Positions 40,839 to 51,912 are shown, counted from the first letter of the stretch. The stretch is DNA of 64,000 nucleotides from Methylomonas sp. EFPC3 (GCF_029643245.1 NZ_CP116398.1:3964372-4028371), one strand, 5' to 3'. The notes: generated by a model not told the origin, from the sequence alone. Made by a program: numbers and translations.

Positions 40839-41872
40839 TAGAAAGCGACCGTTTGGTCACTGCGCTGGGCAGTAACGACGAGGAAAGAGTCGATCGGGCG
40901 ATTCGGCCGAAACGCTTGAAAGATTACGTCGGCCAGCGCGAATTGCGCCAACAAATGGAAATCTTCATTCAGGCGGCGGTCAGTCGCGCTGAAGCTTTGG
41001 ATCATGTGCTGATATTCGGCCCGCCGGGACTGGGTAAAACTACGTTGGCCAATATCGTAGCCACCGAAATGAACGTCAATATTCGGCAGACCTCCGGGCC
41101 GGTGCTGGATAAAGCCGGAGATTTGGCGGCTTTATTGACCAATTTGCAGGCGCACGATGTCTTGTTCATCGACGAGATCCACAGGCTGAATCCTGCGGTG
41201 GAGGAGGTGCTGTATCCGGCTATGGAAGACTACCAGATTGATATTATAATAGGCGAAGGCCCTGCCGCGCGCTCGATCAAGCTGGATCTGCCGCCGTTTA
41301 CATTGATCGGTGCCACTACTCGTGCTGGATTATTGACTTCGCCATTGCGCGATCGCTTCGGTATCGTTCAGCGCTTGGAGTTCTACACTGTCGAGGAACT
41401 GTCCAGTATCGTCAAACGGTCCGCACAAATGTTAGGTATCGGCATGGATGGCGGCGGTGCAGATGAAATTGCCTGCCGTTCACGCGGCACGCCGCGCATT
41501 GCCAATCGCTTGTTGCGCCGGGTGCGTGATTTTGCCGAGGTGAAAGGGAGCGGCGTGGTGACGCGCGAAATTGCCTCTCAGGCTCTGGAAATGCTCAAAA
41601 TTGATCCGCAAGGCTTCGATATGCTGGACCGCAAATTGCTGCTGGCGATGATCGAAAATTTCCAGGGTGGTCCAGTGGGTTTGGATACATTGGCAGCGGC
41701 TATCAGCGAAGAGCGTGGTACGGTTGAGGATGTATTAGAGCCGTATTTACTGCAGCAGGGATTCATCATGCGCACGCCGCGAGGCCGTGTCGCCACGCAC
41801 AAGGCTTACAGCCATTTCGGTTTGCCTCAGCCCAAAAGCGCGCCAGGTAGCGACGATATTTTTAGCCTATGA
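40835..41872 (+). CDS. ruvB: Holliday junction helicase subunit RuvB
   Basis: A 345-residue AAA+ motor for branch migration. Walker [10 protein letters not shown], Walker [10 protein letters not shown], sensor [10 protein letters not shown] and the arginine-finger region are all present. It overlaps ruvA and ybgC by 4 bases each. Confidence 0.98.
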   Translation: MIESDRLVTALGSNDEERVDRAIRPKRLKDYVGQRELRQQMEIFIQAAVSRAEALDHVLIFGPPGLGKTTLANIVATEMNVNIRQTSGPVLDKAGDLAALLTNLQAHDVLFIDEIHRLNPAVEEVLYPAMEDYQIDIIIGEGPAARSIKLDLPPFTLIGATTRAGLLTSPLRDRFGIVQRLEFYTVEELSSIVKRSAQMLGIGMDGGGADEIACRSRGTPRIANRLLRRVRDFAEVKGSGVVTREIASQALEMLKIDPQGFDMLDRKLLLAMIENFQGGPVGLDTLAAAISEERGTVEDVLEPYLLQQGFIMRTPRGRVATHKAYSHFGLPQPKSAPGSDDIFSL

Positions 41873-42285
41873 CGTTAGGACTGTTCAATGCGGCGGAATT
41901 CAACTGGCCGGTCAGGGTGTATTACGAGGATACCGATGCCGGCGGTGTCGTATTCTACGCAAACTACCTTAAATTTTTCGAACGGGCCCGAACCGAATTT
42001 TTGCGCAGTTACGGATTCGAACAAGACGCATTGATTGCCGAGCAAGGCGTTATTTTTGTAGTGCGCTCGGTCAAGATTGAGTATCTGAAACCGGCCCGAT
42101 TTAACGAACAATTGGCGGTCAGCGCCAAAGTCATTGAAATCAAAAAAACCAACCTTACTTTTGAACAGGCCGTTACCCGCCAACAACAAATTCTGTGTGC
42201 CGGGGAGGTCAGGATCGCCTGTCTCGATGCGCAAACCATGAAACCCAAACCAATTCCCACCGTTATTTTGGAACAATTAAGCTGA
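41869..42285 (+). CDS. ybgC: acyl-CoA thioesterase YbgC
   Basis: A 138-residue hot-dog-fold thioesterase tied to the Tol-Pal system and phospholipid metabolism. The active-site signature [19 protein letters not shown] (catalytic Asp in DTDA) is intact. It lies between ruvB and tolQ with 4-base and 1-base overlaps. Confidence 0.95.
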   Translation: MTLGLFNAAEFNWPVRVYYEDTDAGGVVFYANYLKFFERARTEFLRSYGFEQDALIAEQGVIFVVRSVKIEYLKPARFNEQLAVSAKVIEIKKTNLTFEQAVTRQQQILCAGEVRIACLDAQTMKPKPIPTVILEQLS

Positions 42286-42962
42286 TGAATACCGATTTAT
42301 CCATTCTGACACTGGTCAAAGAAGCCAGTTTTGTCGTGCAGTTTGTCATGTTCATACTGCTGTCGGCGTCGATTGCTTCGTGGACTTTCATTTTCTCCAA
42401 ACGGAAAGAGTTGAAACAGGCTATCGAGATCACCGACGATTTCGAGGACGAGTTCTGGTCCGGCGTCGGTCTGGCGGAGTTGTACAAAAAAATGTCCAGC
42501 GACCGTTTCGAGCCGGAAGGGATCGAAAAAATCTTTCTGGCCGGCTACCGCGAATTTGCCAGAATGCGCCAAAAAGGCGATGTCGAGCCGGTGGTTCAGG
42601 TCGAAAGCGCGCAGCGGGCGATGCGTATCGAGCTGGCCCGCGAATTGGACCGGTTGGACGAAACCCTGCCGTTCCTGGCAACGGTCGGCTCGACCAGTCC
42701 TTACATCGGCTTGTTCGGTACCGTATGGGGCATCATGAATTCGTTCCGGGCTTTGGGCGAAATTAAAAATGCCACCCTAGCAAACGTCGCACCTGGCATT
42801 TCCGAAGCGCTGATCGCGACCGCAATCGGTTTGTTTGCCGCGATTCCGGCTGTTATCGCCTACAACCGCTTCTCGACCCGGCTGGACCGTTTGGCCGGCC
42901 GTTACGAGTTGTTTATCGACGAATTCGTCGTCCTTCTGCAAAGACAGGCGCACAGCAAATGA
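42285..42962 (+). CDS. tolQ: Tol-Pal proton-channel subunit TolQ
   Basis: A 225-residue inner-membrane protein with three transmembrane helices (about 14-34, 130-155 and 165-190) that forms the proton-driven stator with TolR. GSTSPYIGLFGTVWGIM and the closing SEALIATAIGLFAAIPAVI are family signatures. The start is ATG 42285, which overlaps the ybgC stop; the longer frame upstream only runs through ybgC. Confidence 0.96.
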   Translation: MNTDLSILTLVKEASFVVQFVMFILLSASIASWTFIFSKRKELKQAIEITDDFEDEFWSGVGLAELYKKMSSDRFEPEGIEKIFLAGYREFARMRQKGDVEPVVQVESAQRAMRIELARELDRLDETLPFLATVGSTSPYIGLFGTVWGIMNSFRALGEIKNATLANVAPGISEALIATAIGLFAAIPAVIAYNRFSTRLDRLAGRYELFIDEFVVLLQRQAHSK

Positions 42963-43417
42963 ACGTAGGCGGCAGCAACCGTAAATCGCGCAAACGGCGC
43001 GGACCGATGGCGGAAATTAACGTCGTACCTTATATCGACGTTACTTTCGTGCTGTTGATGATATTCATGATCACGGCGCCGCTGGTGCAAACCGGCGTCG
43101 ATGTCGATTTGCCGCAAGCCGAAGCCGAATCGGTCGACTTGCAAGACCAGGCCCCGGTCATCGTTTCGATTAAAAAAGACGGCAGCCTGTATGTCGACAT
43201 CGGTAACGGCGATGAAGAAGCGGACTCCCCGGTCGATGTCGACACCGTCAAAACCCGGGTGGCAGCGGTGTTCCGGAACAACCCGAAGGCGCAGCTTTAC
43301 GTGCGCGGCGACCATGAAGTCGACTACGGCAGTATTGTCAAGGTCATGGTGGAACTGAAAAAAACCGGTGCGCCGAAAGTGGGCTTGATGACTTCGCCGC
43401 CGCCTGAGAGCAAATAA
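42959..43417 (+). CDS. tolR: Tol-Pal proton-channel subunit TolR
   Basis: A 152-residue protein with one transmembrane helix (about 24-43) carrying the proton-binding Asp in PYIDVTFVLLMIF, then a periplasmic ExbD-type domain. It overlaps tolQ (ATGA) and precedes tolA by 10 bases. Confidence 0.96.
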   Translation: MNVGGSNRKSRKRRGPMAEINVVPYIDVTFVLLMIFMITAPLVQTGVDVDLPQAEAESVDLQDQAPVIVSIKKDGSLYVDIGNGDEEADSPVDVDTVKTRVAAVFRNNPKAQLYVRGDHEVDYGSIVKVMVELKKTGAPKVGLMTSPPPESK

Positions 43418-43427
43418 CGTCAGAATC

Positions 43428-44861
43428 ATGAGAAATTTCAAACCTTCGTTTGTTTTGGCGGTGGCATTGCACATATTAATTGTGCTGCTGTTCAGTATCA
43501 GTTTCCTGACCGATAGCGATAATGCTCAAACTGCGCCGCCGGCCGAAATTATCGAGGCTACCGTACTCGATGGTGCGGCAATCGATGCCGAAGCCGAGCG
43601 TCTGAAGCAAAACGAAGAAAATAAACGGCAGGCTGAAGTCGAGCGCCAGCAGCATTTGGAAGAAGCGCGCAAGTTCGAGGAACAAGCCCTGCAGCAGGCA
43701 AAAAAGCAGCGGGTATTGGAAGAGCAGAAAGCCTTGGAAGCCGCCGAAAAGCGTAAGCAGGAGGCCCAGGCTGAACAAAAGCGCCAGGAAGCGCTAGAAA
43801 CCAAGCGCAGGGAAGAGGAAAAAAAGTTGGAGGAGGCCAAGGAACGGCGGGCTCTGGAGGAAAAAAAAGCCAGGGAAGCCGCGGAAAAACAGAAGCAGGC
43901 CGAATTGGACAAGCAAAAGGAAGTAGCCGAAAAGCAGAAACAGGCCGAGCTGGAAAGGCAAAAGGAAGCCGAGAAACAAAAGCAGTTGGAAAAACAAAAG
44001 CAACAGGAAGCCGAACGGGAAGCCAAAGTCAAGGAACAAAAACTGGCGGAAGAAGCCAAGCTGAAACAACAGGAAGCCGAAGCAAAAAAATTGGAGCAGG
44101 AAAAGAAGCTTCAGGAACAAAAGGCTCTGGAACAGAAAAAGCTGCAGCAACAAAAAGCCGAGGAAGCCAAACGCGAGGAACAGGCGCAACAAGCCAAAGC
44201 GGAAAAAGAAAAGCAGTTAGCTGAAGAAAAAGCCCGGGCCGAGAAGGAAAAACAGGCCGCGCTGGCGGCAGAGAAAGCCAAACAAGCTGCCGAAGCCGAA
44301 GCCAAGGCAAAAGCGGATAAGGCCGAAAAGGATCGTCAGGCTAAATTAGCGGCGGAAAAGGCCGAGAAAGAACGACTTGCCGCAGAAGCGGAAGCCAAAG
44401 CCAAGGCCGAAAAAGAGCGCCAAGCCAAATTAGCCGCGGAAGCTGCAGCCAAGGCGAAAGCCGAGCAAGAACGCCAAGCGGCAATAGCCGCCGCCGAAAA
44501 GGCCGAGAAAGAACGCCAGGCCGCCGAGGCCGCTGCCGCTGCTGCGAAAGCAGAACAGGAGCGCCTGGCTGCTGCTGCGGCCGAGGAAGCCCGCTTGAAC
44601 GGGTTAATCAAAAGCAAAACCGAAGGCGCGTGGATTCGGCCGATGGGGGCCGCACAAGGCTTGAAATGTACAATTCAGGTAAAATTGCTGCCCAGCGGCG
44701 ACGTGATGGATGCGGTGGTTGTCGGCAGCAGTGGCGACCCGATATTCGACCGTTCGGCGGAAAATGCGGTCAGAAAAGCCTCGCCGCTGCCGGTGCCACA
44801 AGACAAAATACTATTCAACCAAAAGTACCGAGTTTTCAATTTATCGTTTAAACCGGAATAA
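43428..44861 (+). CDS. tolA: cell envelope protein TolA
   Basis: A 477-residue protein that bridges the inner membrane and Pal/TolB during cell division. It has one N-terminal transmembrane helix (about 8-27), a very long Lys/Glu/Ala/Gln-rich helix (about 55-380) and a C-terminal globular domain (about 385-477; [16 protein letters not shown]). The Lys/Glu/Gln-rich part is low-complexity and, at the DNA level, highly repetitive, so assembly or length variants are possible. Confidence 0.94.
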   Translation: MRNFKPSFVLAVALHILIVLLFSISFLTDSDNAQTAPPAEIIEATVLDGAAIDAEAERLKQNEENKRQAEVERQQHLEEARKFEEQALQQAKKQRVLEEQKALEAAEKRKQEAQAEQKRQEALETKRREEEKKLEEAKERRALEEKKAREAAEKQKQAELDKQKEVAEKQKQAELERQKEAEKQKQLEKQKQQEAEREAKVKEQKLAEEAKLKQQEAEAKKLEQEKKLQEQKALEQKKLQQQKAEEAKREEQAQQAKAEKEKQLAEEKARAEKEKQAALAAEKAKQAAEAEAKAKADKAEKDRQAKLAAEKAEKERLAAEAEAKAKAEKERQAKLAAEAAAKAKAEQERQAAIAAAEKAEKERQAAEAAAAAAKAEQERLAAAAAEEARLNGLIKSKTEGAWIRPMGAAQGLKCTIQVKLLPSGDVMDAVVVGSSGDPIFDRSAENAVRKASPLPVPQDKILFNQKYRVFNLSFKPE

Positions 44862-44878
44862 ACCACGGAACCCATAGA

Positions 44879-46162
44879 ATGATGCTAATCAACAGAGTTT
44901 TAATCGGCGGCTTCATTGCCTCATTGCTATCGGTGGCCCAGGCGGCCGGTTTGACTATCGAAATCACCAAGGGCTCGCAAACCGCCGTGCCTATCGCTAT
45001 TGTCCCATTTGCCCAACAAGGCTCTATCGGCAACGTAAAACTGTCCGATGTAGTCAGTTCCGACTTGGCCGGTAGCGGTTTTTTCAAAACCCTGGCCGAA
45101 GACGATATGTTGACCAAGCCCAGCGAGCCGGAAAAGGTAAATTTCCGGGACTGGCAGGTGTTGGGCCAGGACTACATGACCATCGGCCAAGTCGTCGGTA
45201 ACGGCAATAGCTTCAACATCCAGTTTTACTTGTTCAACGTGCACAACGGCCAATTGCTGATGGGTTACCGGCTGACTGCCGGAGCCAACGAATTGCGCCG
45301 CGCCGCGCACCACATCAGCGATTTGATTTACGAAAAACTGACCGGGCGCAAGGGCGCGTTCAATACCCGTATCGCTTACGTTACCAGCGTATCTCGCGGA
45401 AGCGGCAAACAGTACATGCTGCAAGTCGCCGATGCTGACGGCTACAACCCGCGGACGATAGCGGAATCTCCCGAGCCGATCATGGCGCCGGCTTGGTCGC
45501 CGGACGGCAGCAAAATCGCCTACGTTTCGTTCCATACCAAGCGTTCCGAGATTTGGGTGCAGACCTTGGCTACTGGTCAACGTGAGAGTGTTGCCGCCTA
45601 CCCTGGCATTAACGGCGCGCCGGCGTTTTCGCCGGACGGCAGCCGGTTGGCGGTTACCTTGTCCAAAGACGGCAGTCCCGATGTTTACGTGCTGACTTTG
45701 GCTAGCCGGGCCTTGACCCGCTTGACCAGCGGCTTGTCGATCGACACCGAACCGACTTGGTCTCCGGACGGTTCGACGATCGTGTTTACCTCGGACATGG
45801 GCGGCAAGCCGCAACTCTACAGCATGCCGGCGTCCGGCGGTAAAGCCAGCCGTTTGACCTTTCAAGGCGATTACAACGCCAGAGGCCGATTCTCGGCGGA
45901 TGGCAGAAGTTTGGCCATGGTCACCGCCAATGGCGGCAGTTACCGGATCGCAGTAATGGATATGGCGTCGCGTACCGTAAATGTGTTGAGCGAAGGCAAT
46001 CTCGACGAATCGCCCAGTTTTGCCCCGAACGGCAGCATGATTCTGTTTGCGGCGACCCGTGGCGGCAAATCGGCGTTATCGGTGGTGTCGACCGACGGCG
46101 CGATGCAACAAAAATTGGCATTCGAGAGTGGCGGCGTGCGCGAACCGGCTTGGGCGCCTTGA
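44879..46162 (+). CDS. tolB: Tol-Pal periplasmic protein TolB
   Basis: A 427-residue periplasmic protein with a signal peptide (about 1-22), an N-terminal domain and a six-bladed WD-like propeller with repeated SPDGS motifs. It cycles between Pal and TolA. Two adjacent ATGs are available at 44879 and 44882. It follows tolA by 17 bases. Confidence 0.96.
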   Translation: MMLINRVLIGGFIASLLSVAQAAGLTIEITKGSQTAVPIAIVPFAQQGSIGNVKLSDVVSSDLAGSGFFKTLAEDDMLTKPSEPEKVNFRDWQVLGQDYMTIGQVVGNGNSFNIQFYLFNVHNGQLLMGYRLTAGANELRRAAHHISDLIYEKLTGRKGAFNTRIAYVTSVSRGSGKQYMLQVADADGYNPRTIAESPEPIMAPAWSPDGSKIAYVSFHTKRSEIWVQTLATGQRESVAAYPGINGAPAFSPDGSRLAVTLSKDGSPDVYVLTLASRALTRLTSGLSIDTEPTWSPDGSTIVFTSDMGGKPQLYSMPASGGKASRLTFQGDYNARGRFSADGRSLAMVTANGGSYRIAVMDMASRTVNVLSEGNLDESPSFAPNGSMILFAATRGGKSALSVVSTDGAMQQKLAFESGGVREPAWAP

Positions 46163-46225
46163 TTGCAAGGCCGATAACCCTCAAACTATAGCTACCTGAT
46201 TTTTATTTATTTTTGGAGAGACTTG

Positions 46226-46789
46226 ATGAGATTCAATAAAACCTATTTGGCTTTGGCGATGAGCGCCGTGTTGATTGCCAGCGGTTGCAGCTCAACCGAC
46301 GAAGAAGGCAGCTTGGCCGATTCCACCCAAGGTACCGACGCTTCGACCAGCGGTTACAACGATGGCTCGATGTCCGGCAGCCAGTTTGGTTCCGGCAACG
46401 GCTTCGGTTCCGGCTCAGGTTCGAATTTGGGCCCGGAGTTCAGCGACCCGAATAACCCGTTGTCCAAACAGATCATTTATTTCGAGTTGGACAGCAGCCA
46501 AGTCAAACAGGATTACGTGCCGATTGTTGCCGCCCATGCCCGTTATCTGGCCTCGCATCCGAACCAACACGTCATTCTGTCCGGCCATGCCGACGAGCGC
46601 GGTTCCAGCGAATACAACATCGCCTTGGGCGAGCAACGTGCCAAATCGGTGGAAAGAATGATGCGCTCGCAGGGCGTCACCGCGTCGCAATTGGAAGTCG
46701 TCAGTTACGGTGAAGAAAAACCGGCGGTATCGGGCCACGACGAATCCGCTTGGCAAATGAACCGCCGGGTCGAAGTCGGTTACCAATAA
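46226..46789 (+). CDS. pal: peptidoglycan-associated lipoprotein Pal
   Basis: A 187-residue outer-membrane lipoprotein. The lipobox IASGC is present in the signal peptide, then a Gly/Ser-rich linker with repeated SGSGxFGSG-like segments, then the OmpA-type peptidoglycan-binding domain (about 75-187; IYFELDSSQV, GHADERGSSEYN). The start is ATG 46226, 5 bases after GGAGAG. Its stop overlaps the cpoB start. Confidence 0.96.
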   Translation: MRFNKTYLALAMSAVLIASGCSSTDEEGSLADSTQGTDASTSGYNDGSMSGSQFGSGNGFGSGSGSNLGPEFSDPNNPLSKQIIYFELDSSQVKQDYVPIVAAHARYLASHPNQHVILSGHADERGSSEYNIALGEQRAKSVERMMRSQGVTASQLEVVSYGEEKPAVSGHDESAWQMNRRVEVGYQ

Positions 46790-47637
46790 TGGCTAAGCGC
46801 GCACTTCTGGCAATGGGATTGAGCCTGGGGTTGGCCGTCTCGGCATCGGCAGCGCCGGTCAATAATGCCGGTGCCTATCCGGCCGCACCCAGCGATAACG
46901 CGATATTCGAAGTCCTGGGACGGCTCGAGCAGTTACAGTCGGAAGTGCAGCAATTGCGCGGCATGGTTGAAGAGCAGTCGCAAACCATCGCCGATTTGCA
47001 ACGCAAACAAAACAATATGTATTCCGATCTGGACGAGCGGATGCAGGCTTTATCGACCGCTGGTCAGCCGGCTGCGACCCAACCTGCGGTCGGTCAGCCG
47101 GACGCAGCGGCGGCACCTGCGGCTGCCGTGCAAACGGCGACTCCGTCAGTCGCTGCAACCGTTCCGGCCGCTTCCGCGACGCCTGCTGCTCCGGCGGCAA
47201 CGCCCGCGGTTCAGCCGGCGCCGGTAGCTGATACCAAGCCCGCTGCAACAACGGTTTCCGGCAACGAAAAAGAGCGCTACCAAACGGCCTACGACACGTT
47301 GCGTAACGGTCACAACGCCCAAGCCGTAAAAATGTTTCAGGAACTGCTGAAAGATTTTCCGGCCGGCGAATTCGCCGATAATTCCCAGTATTGGTTGGCA
47401 GAGGCTTATAAAATCAATCGCGAATTCGATGCCGCCCGAGCGGCGTTCAACAAAGTGGTCAGCCAATATCCGAACAGTTCGAAAGTGCCTGACGCCTTGT
47501 TGAAATTGGGCTATATCGAATTCGATCTGCAAAACACCGCAAAAGCCCGCGATTATTTGACCCGAGTAACCACCAGTTATCCGGGAACCACCGCTGCGCA
47601 TTTGGCCGAGAAAAAGCTGGCGCAAATGTCGCAATAG
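46789..47637 (+). CDS. cpoB: cell division coordinator CpoB (YbgF)
   Basis: A 282-residue periplasmic protein that couples peptidoglycan synthesis and Tol-driven outer-membrane constriction. It has a signal peptide (about 1-21), a trimerising coiled coil (about 38-85, LEQLQSEVQQLRGMVEEQ), an Ala/Pro-rich linker and C-terminal TPR repeats (about 160-280). The start ATG 46789 lies in a TAATG overlap with pal. Confidence 0.94.
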   Translation: MAKRALLAMGLSLGLAVSASAAPVNNAGAYPAAPSDNAIFEVLGRLEQLQSEVQQLRGMVEEQSQTIADLQRKQNNMYSDLDERMQALSTAGQPAATQPAVGQPDAAAAPAAAVQTATPSVAATVPAASATPAAPAATPAVQPAPVADTKPAATTVSGNEKERYQTAYDTLRNGHNAQAVKMFQELLKDFPAGEFADNSQYWLAEAYKINREFDAARAAFNKVVSQYPNSSKVPDALLKLGYIEFDLQNTAKARDYLTRVTTSYPGTTAAHLAEKKLAQMSQ

Positions 47638-47648
47638 CCGGTCGGCGG

Positions 47649-48293
47649 ATGGACCAACAGTTACGCATCACCGAGATTTTTTATTCGTTGCAAGGGGAAA
47701 CCAATACGGTTGGTATCCCCACGGTATTCGTGCGCCTGACCGGATGTCCGTTGCGCTGTTCCTACTGCGATACCGCTTACGCCTTTAGTGGCGGCGAGAA
47801 ACTTGCTATTGCGGATATCCTCGCCGAGATAAGGCGCTATAAGACCCGCTACGTGACCGTGACCGGCGGCGAGCCGCTGGCTCAACCCGGATGTCAGTTG
47901 TTGTTGGTACAACTGGCGGACGCCGGTTATTTGGTCTCTCTGGAGACCAGTGGTGCTTTGGATGTGGCGGCGGTCGACTCCAGAGTCGTCAAGGTTATCG
48001 ATTTGAAAACGCCCAGTTCCGGCGAAATGCAGCGCAACCTTTACCGCAATCTCGATTTTCTGTTGCCGCACGATCAAGTGAAATTCGTTATTGCCGATGC
48101 TGCCGATTACGAATGGTCCAAACAACAAGTGGCGCATTTCCGATTGGCGCAGCGTTGCGAAGTGTTGTTTTCGCCGGTGATGGGGGTAATGCCTCCGACC
48201 GAATTGGCTGAGCGAATTCTGGCCGACCAGTTAACGGTCAGATTTCAAATTCAATTGCATAAATATTTGTGGAATGATGCGCGAGGAAAATAA
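47649..48293 (+). CDS. queE: 7-carboxy-7-deazaguanine synthase QueE
   Basis: A radical SAM enzyme that contracts 6-carboxytetrahydropterin to 7-carboxy-7-deazaguanine on the way to preQ0 and queuosine. The 214-residue protein has the FeS motif in CPLRCSYC and TVTGGEPL for SAM. It overlaps queC by 20 bases. Confidence 0.95.
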   Translation: MDQQLRITEIFYSLQGETNTVGIPTVFVRLTGCPLRCSYCDTAYAFSGGEKLAIADILAEIRRYKTRYVTVTGGEPLAQPGCQLLLVQLADAGYLVSLETSGALDVAAVDSRVVKVIDLKTPSSGEMQRNLYRNLDFLLPHDQVKFVIADAADYEWSKQQVAHFRLAQRCEVLFSPVMGVMPPTELAERILADQLTVRFQIQLHKYLWNDARGK

Positions 48294-48975
48294 TTTCAGC
48301 GGCAAGCCGGCGGTGATTTTGTTGTCCGGCGGATTGGATTCGATCACGGTGTTGGCGCTGGCTCAGCGGCAAGGCTTTGTCTGTCATGCGTTGAGTTTCG
48401 ATTACGGCCAACGCCACAACGCGGAACTCGAAGCGGCAAGAAACATTGCCGGCCACTATCAAGTCGCGGCCCATAAGATCATCAATTTGGGATTGAGTTC
48501 GATCGGCGGCTCGGCACTGACCGACGCCAATATCGATGTGCCGACTTCGCCTCAAGCCGGTATTCCGGTGACCTACGTTCCGGCCAGAAACACTATTTTC
48601 CTGGCGTTTGCCTTGGGTTGGGCCGAGGTGTTGAACGCACACGATGTGTTTATCGGCGTCAACGCCGTGGATTATTCCGGTTATCCCGATTGTCGGCCGG
48701 AATTCATCAAGGCGTTCCAGGATATGGCCAACCTCGGCACCAAGGCTGGCGTCGAAGGCCATAAAATTCAGATCCACACGCCGTTGATTGCGTTGAGCAA
48801 GGCCGAGATTATCCGGCAAGGTATGGTCTTGGGCGTCGATTATGCCGCTACCGTTTCCTGTTATTCTGCCGACAGCGAAGGCCGGGCCTGCGGCGTATGC
48901 GACGCCTGTCGGCTGCGTGCGGCTGGGTTTGAGGCGGCCGGCGTCCTTGATCCGACCCGTTATCAGTCCCGCTAA
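48274..48975 (+). CDS. queC: 7-cyano-7-deazaguanine synthase QueC
   Basis: Converts 7-carboxy-7-deazaguanine to preQ0 with ATP and ammonia. The 233-residue protein has the PP-loop SGGLDS and C-terminal zinc cysteines in [17 protein letters not shown]. Two adjacent ATGs (48274 and 48277) are possible starts. The cognate folE/queD genes are not in the window. Confidence 0.95.
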   Translation: MMREENNFSGKPAVILLSGGLDSITVLALAQRQGFVCHALSFDYGQRHNAELEAARNIAGHYQVAAHKIINLGLSSIGGSALTDANIDVPTSPQAGIPVTYVPARNTIFLAFALGWAEVLNAHDVFIGVNAVDYSGYPDCRPEFIKAFQDMANLGTKAGVEGHKIQIHTPLIALSKAEIIRQGMVLGVDYAATVSCYSADSEGRACGVCDACRLRAAGFEAAGVLDPTRYQSR

Positions 48976-49078
48976 ATTCGTATCGGCGCGCATTTATCGA
49001 AACTGAAATTCGCGCGCTGGAATTTGTCGGCTAAGCTTTGCAGGGTCAGACGGAGTCAGTCGCAAGAGGTTTCGCCAC

Positions 49079-49693
49079 ATGCAAGTCAAACAAACCAAAT
49101 CCCAGTTCGTGGCGGTGGCGTCCATCGCCGCCGAATTGAGTGCCGTGATGGAGGTGGCTAAGGAAATATCGTTGGCTGCGGCCAACGCCAAAGCCATCGC
49201 CTTTCGCGCCGGAGAAAAAGCCAAAGGCTTTCAGCCCATCACCGATTTTATTAACGAATTGGCCAAGGGCACCATTGAGTTGGTCAACAATATCAACGAT
49301 TACGCTTTTGTTCTGTACCGGCTGACGGTCAACGAACAGCGTTTGGCAGAAGCCTGCGAGCGTTTCGAAAATGTCGAACGACTGGCCGTGGGGGCTCGCT
49401 ACGCCGAATCCTTGAAGGGACCGTTGCAGCAGGCCAGACAAAGAGCGCAGGCCGGACGTCGCGAGTTCACAATTCATGTGGAAGAATTGCTGGTTAAGCT
49501 GGCCGAAGTGATGCATCCGGCTCGCGCGGCGCGAGTGATCGCCGCCAATTCCCGAATCGAAGCGTCGCAAGCCGGCGAATATCTGCAGAGCTTGCAAGCG
49601 GTTGCCGAAAGCGTCGATAACGCGGCCCAGATCATTAACGACAAAGTTCATCGCTGTCGTAGCGCATTGACCGTTATCAATCTCGCCGATTAG
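49079..49693 (+). CDS. miniature MCP-like signalling protein
   Basis: A 204-residue soluble, almost wholly helical protein with no transmembrane helix or sensor domain. It is not a named gene. Residues about 26-74 (AANAKAIAFRAGEKAKGF) copy the hairpin-tip pattern of methyl-accepting chemotaxis proteins, where CheA and CheW bind. Residues about 138-190 (IAANSRIEASQAGEYLQ) are a second, weaker copy. It may be a cytoplasmic chemoreceptor fragment that takes its signal from the ODP protein encoded 28 bases downstream. Both genes share a strand and a downstream terminator. Confidence 0.75.
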   Translation: MQVKQTKSQFVAVASIAAELSAVMEVAKEISLAAANAKAIAFRAGEKAKGFQPITDFINELAKGTIELVNNINDYAFVLYRLTVNEQRLAEACERFENVERLAVGARYAESLKGPLQQARQRAQAGRREFTIHVEELLVKLAEVMHPARAARVIAANSRIEASQAGEYLQSLQAVAESVDNAAQIINDKVHRCRSALTVINLAD

Positions 49694-49721
49694 CACAGTT
49701 CGGCAGCACGAGGTATATCGC

Positions 49722-50450
49722 ATGAAAATGACCAAAATTTACGAAGGCGCGCATCAATGGATAATGTTCGGCCGCGATCCGCACCGGCCGGAGAAGATCA
49801 TTGATACCAACCAATACATGGTGCGCACTGCCGATCGTTGTTTATTGATGGACCCCGGCGGCATCGAGCTGTTCGCGCCGATGCTGGCGGCGGTTTTGCA
49901 CCACGCGCCGGTCGAAGAAATCACCGATTTATTCGCCTCGCACCAGGACCCGGACATTATTTCGTCTTTGGGTTTGTGGGACCAAGCCTTGCCGAACGCC
50001 AAATTGCATGCGGCCCAGTTGTGGGAGGGCTTTTTACGCCATTTCGGTTGCGAAACAATCGAGTACGTGCCGATTCCCGACCATGGCGGCACGATCAATC
50101 TCGGCAGCGTCGAGCTGCAAATCGTGCCGGCACACTATCTGCACTCGTCGGCCAACTTTCATATTTACGATCCGCAGGCCAAGATTTTGATGTCGGGCGA
50201 TGTCGGCGCGGCACTGGAGGCTTCCGATGCGCCGGTGTTCGTCGATAATTTCGATGCCCATATCGAGAAAATGCGCTTTTTCCACCAGCGCTGGATGCCG
50301 TCCAACCAAGCCAAACGGGCCTGGTTGGAGCGGGTCAGAAAACTGGATGTGCAAATTCTGGCGCCGCAACACGGCCGGATGTTCAAGGGCGACGATGTCA
50401 AACGTTTCCTGGATTGGTTCGAGGCGTTACAGGTGGGTATTGCCGTATAA
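49722..50450 (+). CDS. ODP-type diiron oxygen-binding protein
   Basis: A 242-residue metallo-beta-lactamase-fold protein of the ODP group, single-domain relatives of flavodiiron proteins. Likely iron ligands are His74, Asp76 and Asp78 (SHQDPD), His138 (PAHYL), Asp160 (MSGDVG) and His217 (PQHGRM). The flavodoxin domain and rubredoxin modules of true flavodiiron enzymes are absent, so direct NO/O2 reduction by itself is unlikely. ODP in Treponema binds O2 and informs chemotaxis. The pairing here with a receptor-like protein supports an oxygen-sensing role. Confidence 0.85.
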   Translation: MKMTKIYEGAHQWIMFGRDPHRPEKIIDTNQYMVRTADRCLLMDPGGIELFAPMLAAVLHHAPVEEITDLFASHQDPDIISSLGLWDQALPNAKLHAAQLWEGFLRHFGCETIEYVPIPDHGGTINLGSVELQIVPAHYLHSSANFHIYDPQAKILMSGDVGAALEASDAPVFVDNFDAHIEKMRFFHQRWMPSNQAKRAWLERVRKLDVQILAPQHGRMFKGDDVKRFLDWFEALQVGIAV

Positions 50451-50497
50451 AACAAGCATTTGCCGACAATTGGGTTTATAATCCAGCCGTTATCAAG

Positions 50498-50523
50498 CCC
50501 CTGTCGCGAGACGGGGGTTTTTT
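50498..50523 (+). terminator. intrinsic terminator after the ODP gene
   Basis: CCCCTGTC (50498-50505) pairs with GACGGGGG (50510-50517) through one T-G wobble, with a GCGA loop and six T residues. It separates the MCP-like/ODP pair from miaB. Confidence 0.85.
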
Positions 50524-50556
50524 GTTAGTGAGAGGAGCTGGAGTATCTCATCAAGC

Positions 50557-51912
50557 ATGGCGCAAAAACTTTATATACAGACTAACGGCTGTCAAATGAA
50601 CGAGTACGATTCCGACAAAATGCGGGACGTACTGCAAGCATCGCACGGTTTGGAATTGACCGATATCCCCGAACAGGCTGACGTGTTGTTGCTGAATACC
50701 TGTTCCATCCGGGAAAAAGCCCAGGAGAAAGTATTTTCCGCGGTGGGGCGTTGGAAAAAAATCAAAGACAAGCGCCCTGACGTGATTATCGGCGTCGGCG
50801 GTTGTGTCGCCAGTCAGGAGGGGGCGGCGATACAGAAGCGTGCGCCCTACGTCGACATCGTGTTCGGTCCGCAAACCCTGCATCGTCTGCCGGAGCTGTT
50901 AAATCAGGCGCGTAGCGGCGACAAACATGTGGTCGATATCTCCTTCCCGGAAATCGAAAAATTCGACAATCTGCCGGAGCCGCGCGCCGAAGGTCCGAAA
51001 GCCTTTGTGTCGGTGATGGAAGGGTGCAGCAAATATTGCACTTATTGCGTGGTGCCCTACACCCGCGGCGAGGAAGTCAGCCGGCCGCTCAACGATGTGA
51101 TTGCCGAAATCGAAACGCTGGCCAAGCAAGGCGTGCGCGAGATCAATCTGTTGGGCCAGAACGTCAACGCCTACCGCGGCGCAATGGAAGACGGCGACAT
51201 CGCCAGCTTCGCGTTATTGTTGCACTGTGTCGCCGCCGTCGACGGCATCGACCGCATTCGCTTTACCACCTCGCATCCGTTGGAATTCACCGACGACATC
51301 ATCGAAGCCTTCGCCGAGATCCCGCAGCTGGTCAATCACCTGCATCTGCCGGTGCAAAGCGGCAGCAACCGGATTCTGGCCGAAATGAAACGCGGCCACC
51401 GGCGCGAGGATTACCTGGAAATCATGCGCAAGATCAAAGCCGTGCGGCCGGGAATCAGTTTGTCGTCGGATTTCATCATCGGTTTTCCCGGCGAAACCGA
51501 CCAGGATTTCGAAGATACGATGGCGCTGATCGAGGAAGTCGGCTTCGACTTTTCCTACAGTTTCATATTTAGCGCCAGACCCGGCACGCCGGCCGCGAAT
51601 TTTGCCGACGACGTCAGCATGGAAGTCAAGGAGCAGCGCCTGCAGCGCCTGAAAGAACGCTTGAACCAGATGTTCATGGCGATTTCGGAATCGATGGTCG
51701 GCACGGTGCAAAGCGTGTTGGTGGAAGGCGTTTCCAAGAAAAATCCGTTGCATCTGACCGGGCGTACCGAGAATAACCGGGTGGTCAATTTTGCCGCCCA
51801 TCCGCGCCTGATCGGCCAATTCGTCGACGTCTTGATCACCGAAGCGTTGCCGAATTCTTTGCGCGGCCGCGTGTCGGAATCTTCCATCGAAAAAGTCAGA
51901 CAGACCGCCTAG
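50557..51912 (+). CDS. miaB: tRNA methylthiotransferase MiaB
   Basis: A radical SAM enzyme that adds a methylthio group to i6A37 of tRNAs. The 451-residue protein has the N-terminal MTTase domain with cluster cysteines ([22 protein letters not shown]), the radical motif CSKYCTYC and a C-terminal TRAM domain (about 380-445). It heads the miaB-phoH-ybeY-corC string, and its stop overlaps the GTG start of the next gene. Confidence 0.97.
   Translation: MAQKLYIQTNGCQMNEYDSDKMRDVLQASHGLELTDIPEQADVLLLNTCSIREKAQEKVFSAVGRWKKIKDKRPDVIIGVGGCVASQEGAAIQKRAPYVDIVFGPQTLHRLPELLNQARSGDKHVVDISFPEIEKFDNLPEPRAEGPKAFVSVMEGCSKYCTYCVVPYTRGEEVSRPLNDVIAEIETLAKQGVREINLLGQNVNAYRGAMEDGDIASFALLLHCVAAVDGIDRIRFTTSHPLEFTDDIIEAFAEIPQLVNHLHLPVQSGSNRILAEMKRGHRREDYLEIMRKIKAVRPGISLSSDFIIGFPGETDQDFEDTMALIEEVGFDFSYSFIFSARPGTPAANFADDVSMEVKEQRLQRLKERLNQMFMAISESMVGTVQSVLVEGVSKKNPLHLTGRTENNRVVNFAAHPRLIGQFVDVLITEALPNSLRGRVSESSIEKVRQTA

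Noticed and set aside
48985-49020. A GC-rich inverted repeat after queC as terminator
   Set aside because: The arms (around GCGCGC) are imperfect and no T-run follows.
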